Shown: positions 60,741-64,000 of the stretch, in pieces
Layout: each line of letters starts with the position of its first letter
Position numbering within the stretch: position 1 is the stretch's first letter
Assembly (NCBI RefSeq): GCF_011170125.1
Contig: NZ_BLLN01000005.1
Span: 868,001-932,000 of the forward strand
DNA from: Streptomyces diastaticus subsp. diastaticus
GTDB taxonomy: Bacteria; Actinomycetota; Actinomycetes; Streptomycetales; Streptomycetaceae
DNA: 64,000 bases
Reading direction: 5' to 3'
Program-made: the position numbers and the translations under genes
Notes under the pieces: generated by a model
Told to the model about the DNA's origin: nothing
Database searches by the model: none
Seen by the model: the letters and a program-made list of their open reading frames with translations, nothing else

Positions 60741-63059
60741 TCAGGACCTCGCAGCGGGTGACGGGCGCACCGTGAGCCGGGCGGCCCGGGTCCGGTCCGA
60801 GGAGGGGCCGGTCTCGATGGCGAACTCCCCGCTCTCCACCTCCCGTTCCCCCGAGCGGGAGACCGACGCCAGCGTCCGGGCGTCGACGGTGAAGCAGACC
60901 TCGGCCGCGTCCCCGGGGCCGAGGTCGGTGTGGTGGAAGCCACGCAGTTCGCGTACCCGGGGCCAGGAGGTGCCGCCGAGCAGACGGCGGACGTAGAGCT
61001 GGACCGTCTCGCGCACCGGCCGGCCCCCGGTGTTGCGCACCTCGACCGAGCACACCACCGGTGGTCCGCCGCCCTCTTCGTCGAACTCCGCGACGGTCGC
61101 GACCGGGCGCGTCAGGCGCGGCTCGCCGTACTCCACCGTGGTGTAGGACAGACCGTGGCCGAAGGCGTGGCGGGCGGTGGCGGGCTGGTCGACGTAGCCG
61201 CGGTAGCCGTGGTCCTTCCCGTTGTAGAAGACCGGCAGTTGGGCGGCGGACCGGGGCACCGACACCGGGAGCCTCCCGGTGGGTTCCGCCTGGCCGAGCA
61301 GCACGTCGGCCACCGCCCGGCCGCCCCCGGGCCCCGGGTACCAGGCGCTGAGCAGCACCGCCGCCCGCCCGGTCAGGTCTCCCAGCGCGTGCGGGCGCCC
61401 CTGGACCAGCACGACCACGACGGGCACGCCGGTCGCCGTGACCGCGTCGAGCAGCGCCGACTGGCCTTCGGGCAAGGCGAGTTCGGCCAGGTCGACGCCT
61501 TCTCCGCAGGTCATCCCGCCAGGATCGCCGGTGACCTGGGCCGCCCCGTTGGCGTCGAAGTGCGTCTCGGCGGCCCGGGCGCTCGACCCGCCGAGTACCA
61601 GGACCGCGACGTCCGCCCCGGCCGCGAGGGCCACCGCCCCCGGGAGCGCCGACCGGTCCGCGCCGACGAGGTCGCAGCCGCGGGCGTACGTGACCTCGGT
61701 GCCGGCCGGGGCGGCAGCCCGCAGCCCCGCGAGGAGGCTGATGCCCGAGCCGGGACGCTGGGGCGCGGTGTAGTCGCCGAGCTGCTGCGGCACGGAGTCG
61801 GCGTTCGGGCCCAGCACCGCTATCCGCGCCCGGCCGGACAGGGGCAGGGTCGCCCCGTCGTGCGCCAGCAGCGTCACCGACTCCCGGGCGAGGCGTTCGC
61901 TCAGCTCGCGCGGTCGGGTGACCGCGGGGCGCCGACCGGTGTACGGCTGCTCGAAGAGGCCGAGCCGGAACTTCAGGGCCAGGACCCGGCCCGCCGCCGC
62001 GTCGAGCGCCGCCTCCTCGACCAGCCCCCGGTCGACCGCCTCCGCCAGGCGTGGGAAGCAGCCGTCCCACAGGCTCAGGTCGGTGCCGGCGGACAGGGCG
62101 GTCGCCGCGGCCGCCACCGGGTCCCCGGCCAGGCGCACCAGCCGGTCCAGGGCCAGCCCGTCGGCCATCACCACCCCGTCGAATCCCCACTTCTCACGCA
62201 GGACGCCGGTCAGCAACTCGCGGTTGGCGGCGCAGGGCAGGCCGTCGAACTCGTTGTACGCGGCCATCACTCCGGCCGCCCCGGCCCGTACCCCCGCCAG
62301 CGCGGCCTCCAGGTGGATCTCGTGCAGTTCCCGGGTGCCCAGTTCGGTCGCCGCGCTGTTGCGGCCGCCGACCGTCGCGCCCTGGCCCGCGAAGTGCTTG
62401 AGGACGACCGCCGCCCGGTCCGGCGCGATCCGCTCACCCGGTGCCCCCTGCGCGCCGCGCACCAGCGCCTCGGTGAACCGTGCCGCCAGGTAGGGGTCCT
62501 CACCGAAGCACTCCTCCGCCCTCCCCCAGCGCGGATCGCGGACCAGGTCGAGCGCCGGCACCAGCGCCACGTGGCCGCCCCGCGCCCGCAGCTCGGCGGC
62601 GGCCGAGGCGACGGCCTCCTCGTAGAGCCCCGGGTTCCAGGTGGCTCCGACGGCCAGGTTCACCGGCAGCAGGGTGCCGTCCAGCGCCTGGTGGCCGTGC
62701 GGCATCTCCTCGACCATGAGGACCGGCACGCCCAGCCGGGTGTTCTCGACCACGTGGCGCTGGACGGCGTCGGAGACGCGCGCCCCCTCCGCCGCGCCGA
62801 TGCCCGTCTCGGCGGTCACCCCCGACCAGGGGTCCGCGCGCTGCAAGCCGTACAGCGCGCCCATCCCGCCGAACGCGGCGACCTCGGCGCGGAACGCCTC
62901 GGTGAGCCGGTGCCCGCAGGCGGTCCGCTCGTAGGCGTGCCAGCCGTACATCCGCTGGTTGACCTGCCCCACCTTCTCGGTGAGGGTCATCCGTGCGAGC
63001 AGGTCGCGCACCCGGGCGGCGACCGGGGCGGCGGGGTCGCGGTAGAGGGGATCGGCCAT
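60741..63059 (-). CDS. Glycoside hydrolase family 3 (beta-glucosidase-type)
   Basis: A 772-residue enzyme without signal peptide, so probably intracellular and acting on imported oligosaccharides. The GH3 N-terminal barrel starts ARVRDLLARMTLTEKVGQVN. Family blocks are DLVRDPRWGRAEECFGEDPY, VLKHFAGQGATVGGRN and the nucleophile region WGFDGVVMADGLALDRL, where Asp of ADG is the expected nucleophile. The alpha/beta sandwich (RIAVLGPNADS) and a C-terminal fibronectin-III-like domain (VEVRNTGGRPVRETVQLYV) follow. The ATG at 63059 has GGAG 8 bases upstream. The next gene upstream, also a glycosidase fragment, ends 47 bases before, suggesting an operon. Confidence 0.92.
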   Translation of the reverse strand: MADPLYRDPAAPVAARVRDLLARMTLTEKVGQVNQRMYGWHAYERTACGHRLTEAFRAEVAAFGGMGALYGLQRADPWSGVTAETGIGAAEGARVSDAVQRHVVENTRLGVPVLMVEEMPHGHQALDGTLLPVNLAVGATWNPGLYEEAVASAAAELRARGGHVALVPALDLVRDPRWGRAEECFGEDPYLAARFTEALVRGAQGAPGERIAPDRAAVVLKHFAGQGATVGGRNSAATELGTRELHEIHLEAALAGVRAGAAGVMAAYNEFDGLPCAANRELLTGVLREKWGFDGVVMADGLALDRLVRLAGDPVAAAATALSAGTDLSLWDGCFPRLAEAVDRGLVEEAALDAAAGRVLALKFRLGLFEQPYTGRRPAVTRPRELSERLARESVTLLAHDGATLPLSGRARIAVLGPNADSVPQQLGDYTAPQRPGSGISLLAGLRAAAPAGTEVTYARGCDLVGADRSALPGAVALAAGADVAVLVLGGSSARAAETHFDANGAAQVTGDPGGMTCGEGVDLAELALPEGQSALLDAVTATGVPVVVVLVQGRPHALGDLTGRAAVLLSAWYPGPGGGRAVADVLLGQAEPTGRLPVSVPRSAAQLPVFYNGKDHGYRGYVDQPATARHAFGHGLSYTTVEYGEPRLTRPVATVAEFDEEGGGPPVVCSVEVRNTGGRPVRETVQLYVRRLLGGTSWPRVRELRGFHHTDLGPGDAAEVCFTVDARTLASVSRSGEREVESGEFAIETGPSSDRTRAARLTVRPSPAARS

Positions 63060-63105
63060 GGCTGGGTCTCCTGACCTCGCGGCGTGACGGGGGAAGGGGC
63101 GGGGC

Positions 63106-64000
63106 TCAGCGCTGTTCCAGGACACGCACGCCGTACGGCGGCAGTGTCACGTCCCGCACCGGGCAGCCGTCCAGGCCGTGCAGTACGCCGTCGGCCGACG
63201 GCTGGACGGTCACCTGGGTGCCGGACTGGCTGACCAGCCACACGAAGCGCCTGCCGTCCTCGTGCACCAGGGTGTCCGCGGCGACGTACGGACTGTCCAC
63301 CGTGACCGGTCGCGCCGCACCCGCGATCTCGGCGAGGGCGGCGTACAGGCGGTGCGTCTGTTCGGGGTTGACGCGGGCGGTGCGGGCCGCCATGTGCTCC
63401 AGCGGGTAGGTCGCCAGGACCGTCCGGCCCTCTCCCGTGTCGTGGCGCAGCAGCGCGGGGCGGCCGTGCGCGTCGGTGGCGACCACCCGGGCGCCCTTGG
63501 GGACGACGGGCAGGTAGGCGCGGCTGTCCTCGTTGCCGGCGACGGGGAAGGTCAGGGTCTCGCCCGCCGCGATGGTCCCGAAGTCCTCGGTGAAGGTCAT
63601 CTCCAGCACGTCGTCCTCGACCGGCTCGGCGACGCCGTAGGAGAGCTGGTGCTCCACGCCGAACAGACCGTCGAGGTCGTCGAACCACGGGCCGCGCGTG
63701 CCCGGGTGCTCACCCGAGCAGAACGACAGGTAGACCGTGGCGCCTTCGCGGGCCCGGCGCTCCAGCGCGCGGCGGGTGCGGGTGGTGAACTGACGCGTCG
63801 AGGGCAGCAGGTAGAGCGCGGCGTCCTCGGGCAGTCCGTCGGCCTCCCGGGCGAACACGACGGGCAGGTCCGCGCCGCGGGCCGCCACGTACCCCTGGTG
63901 CAGGGAGGTGAAGATCAGCGGCCGGTCCGCGGGACGGCTGTAGGGGTAGCCGCGTTCCAGGAAGGCGGGCACCACCAGGGCGGCGTCCGCGTCGGTGCGC
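63106..64000 (-). CDS. Glycosidase C-terminal part (GH42-like trimerisation and tail domains), 5' end off window
   Basis: The frame is open to the right edge, leaving about 297 residues of the C-terminal part. LIFTSLHQGYVAARGADLPV followed by ALYLLPSTRQFTTRTRRALE, then REGATVYLSFCSGEHPG, is a class-I-amidotransferase-like (flavodoxin-like) domain, as in the middle domain of GH42 beta-galactosidases and related large glycosidases. It is followed by beta-sandwich segments and the ending LPPYGVRVLEQR. The catalytic barrel should lie beyond base 64000. With the GH3 gene just downstream it probably belongs to a polysaccharide-utilisation operon. Confidence 0.7.
   Translation of the reverse strand, partial: RTDADAALVVPAFLERGYPYSRPADRPLIFTSLHQGYVAARGADLPVVFAREADGLPEDAALYLLPSTRQFTTRTRRALERRAREGATVYLSFCSGEHPGTRGPWFDDLDGLFGVEHQLSYGVAEPVEDDVLEMTFTEDFGTIAAGETLTFPVAGNEDSRAYLPVVPKGARVVATDAHGRPALLRHDTGEGRTVLATYPLEHMAARTARVNPEQTHRLYAALAEIAGAARPVTVDSPYVAADTLVHEDGRRFVWLVSQSGTQVTVQPSADGVLHGLDGCPVRDVTLPPYGVRVLEQR

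Noticed and set aside
1..64000. Mobile elements, CRISPR arrays, attachment sites, tRNA or rRNA genes
   Set aside because: I looked for transposase or integrase motifs, regularly spaced repeats and tRNA cloverleaf ends on both strands and found none I could support.

Overview
The window is high-GC actinobacterial DNA, almost certainly a Streptomyces chromosome. Third codon positions are nearly all G or C, many genes start with GTG, and F420-dependent and Ada-AlkA fusion enzymes are present. It carries a DmdR/IdeR-type iron box, an actinobacterial LexA box and a complete ethylmalonyl-CoA gene set. There are no rRNA or tRNA genes, CRISPR arrays, insertion sequences or phage genes. From memory, the order EMC genes - psd - pssA - (sirtuin) - ogt - ada/alkA matches the SCO6461-SCO6475 region of S. 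coelicolor, so I read this as vertically inherited chromosome with local gene loss rather than an island.

Layout. 0-6.3 kb: an MFS exporter cut by the left edge, an SRPBCC protein, a LexA-boxed Rv2578c-like radical SAM protein, a secreted tripeptidyl-aminopeptidase-like hydrolase and a HEAT-repeat protein. 6.4-11.5 kb: an AraC regulator and an iron-controlled siderophore importer (lipoprotein, two permeases, ATPase). 11.8-22.7 kb: the acyl-CoA assimilation block, with a double-module 3-hydroxyacyl-CoA dehydrogenase, a TetR regulator, crotonyl-CoA carboxylase/reductase, ethylmalonyl-CoA mutase, a CitE-like lyase, a MaoC hydratase and an acyl-CoA dehydrogenase, followed by phosphatidylserine decarboxylase and synthase and a 22-bp perfect terminator stem. 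23.3-31.5 kb: glycerate kinase, an ABC-F protein, a secreted beta-trefoil protein, a sirtuin remnant, alkylation-repair genes (ogt, ada-alkA), an orphan TrpA-like gene, and two truncated remnants (DeoR regulator, class II aldolase) left head to head by an apparent deletion.

31.7-40.7 kb: a phytoene-desaturase-like FAD enzyme, nucleotidyltransferase, inositol-phosphatase-like enzyme, cytosolic gamma-glutamyltransferase-like protein, lipoate ligase, DUF4232 lipoprotein, F420 LLM oxidoreductase and a small repeat-containing secreted protein. 40.8-43.2 kb: reductive pyrimidine/hydantoin catabolism (dihydropyrimidinase, beta-ureidopropionase-like nitrilase) with an upstream palindrome. 43.8-50 kb: a flavin/PPOX protein, a lipoprotein, a secreted gamma-glutamyltransferase and a group of small stress-type genes (DUF2267, phosphoribosyltransferase, DUF2795, ChaB). 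50-64 kb: a secreted S15/CocE-type peptidase behind a perfect palindrome, a glutamate-type ABC importer (gluABCD), a DUF6278-like protein, a secreted SGNH hydrolase, exonuclease III, an MBL-fold hydrolase, a PcaL fusion whose lactonase serine is replaced, a GH3 glycosidase and a glycosidase fragment cut by the right edge.

I see no clearly new multi-gene system. The most unusual items are the orphan TrpA paralogue, the head-to-head remnants at 30.9-31.5 kb, the sirtuin scar, the three-repeat secreted protein inserted in the pyrimidine locus, and the Ser-to-Ala change in PcaL.
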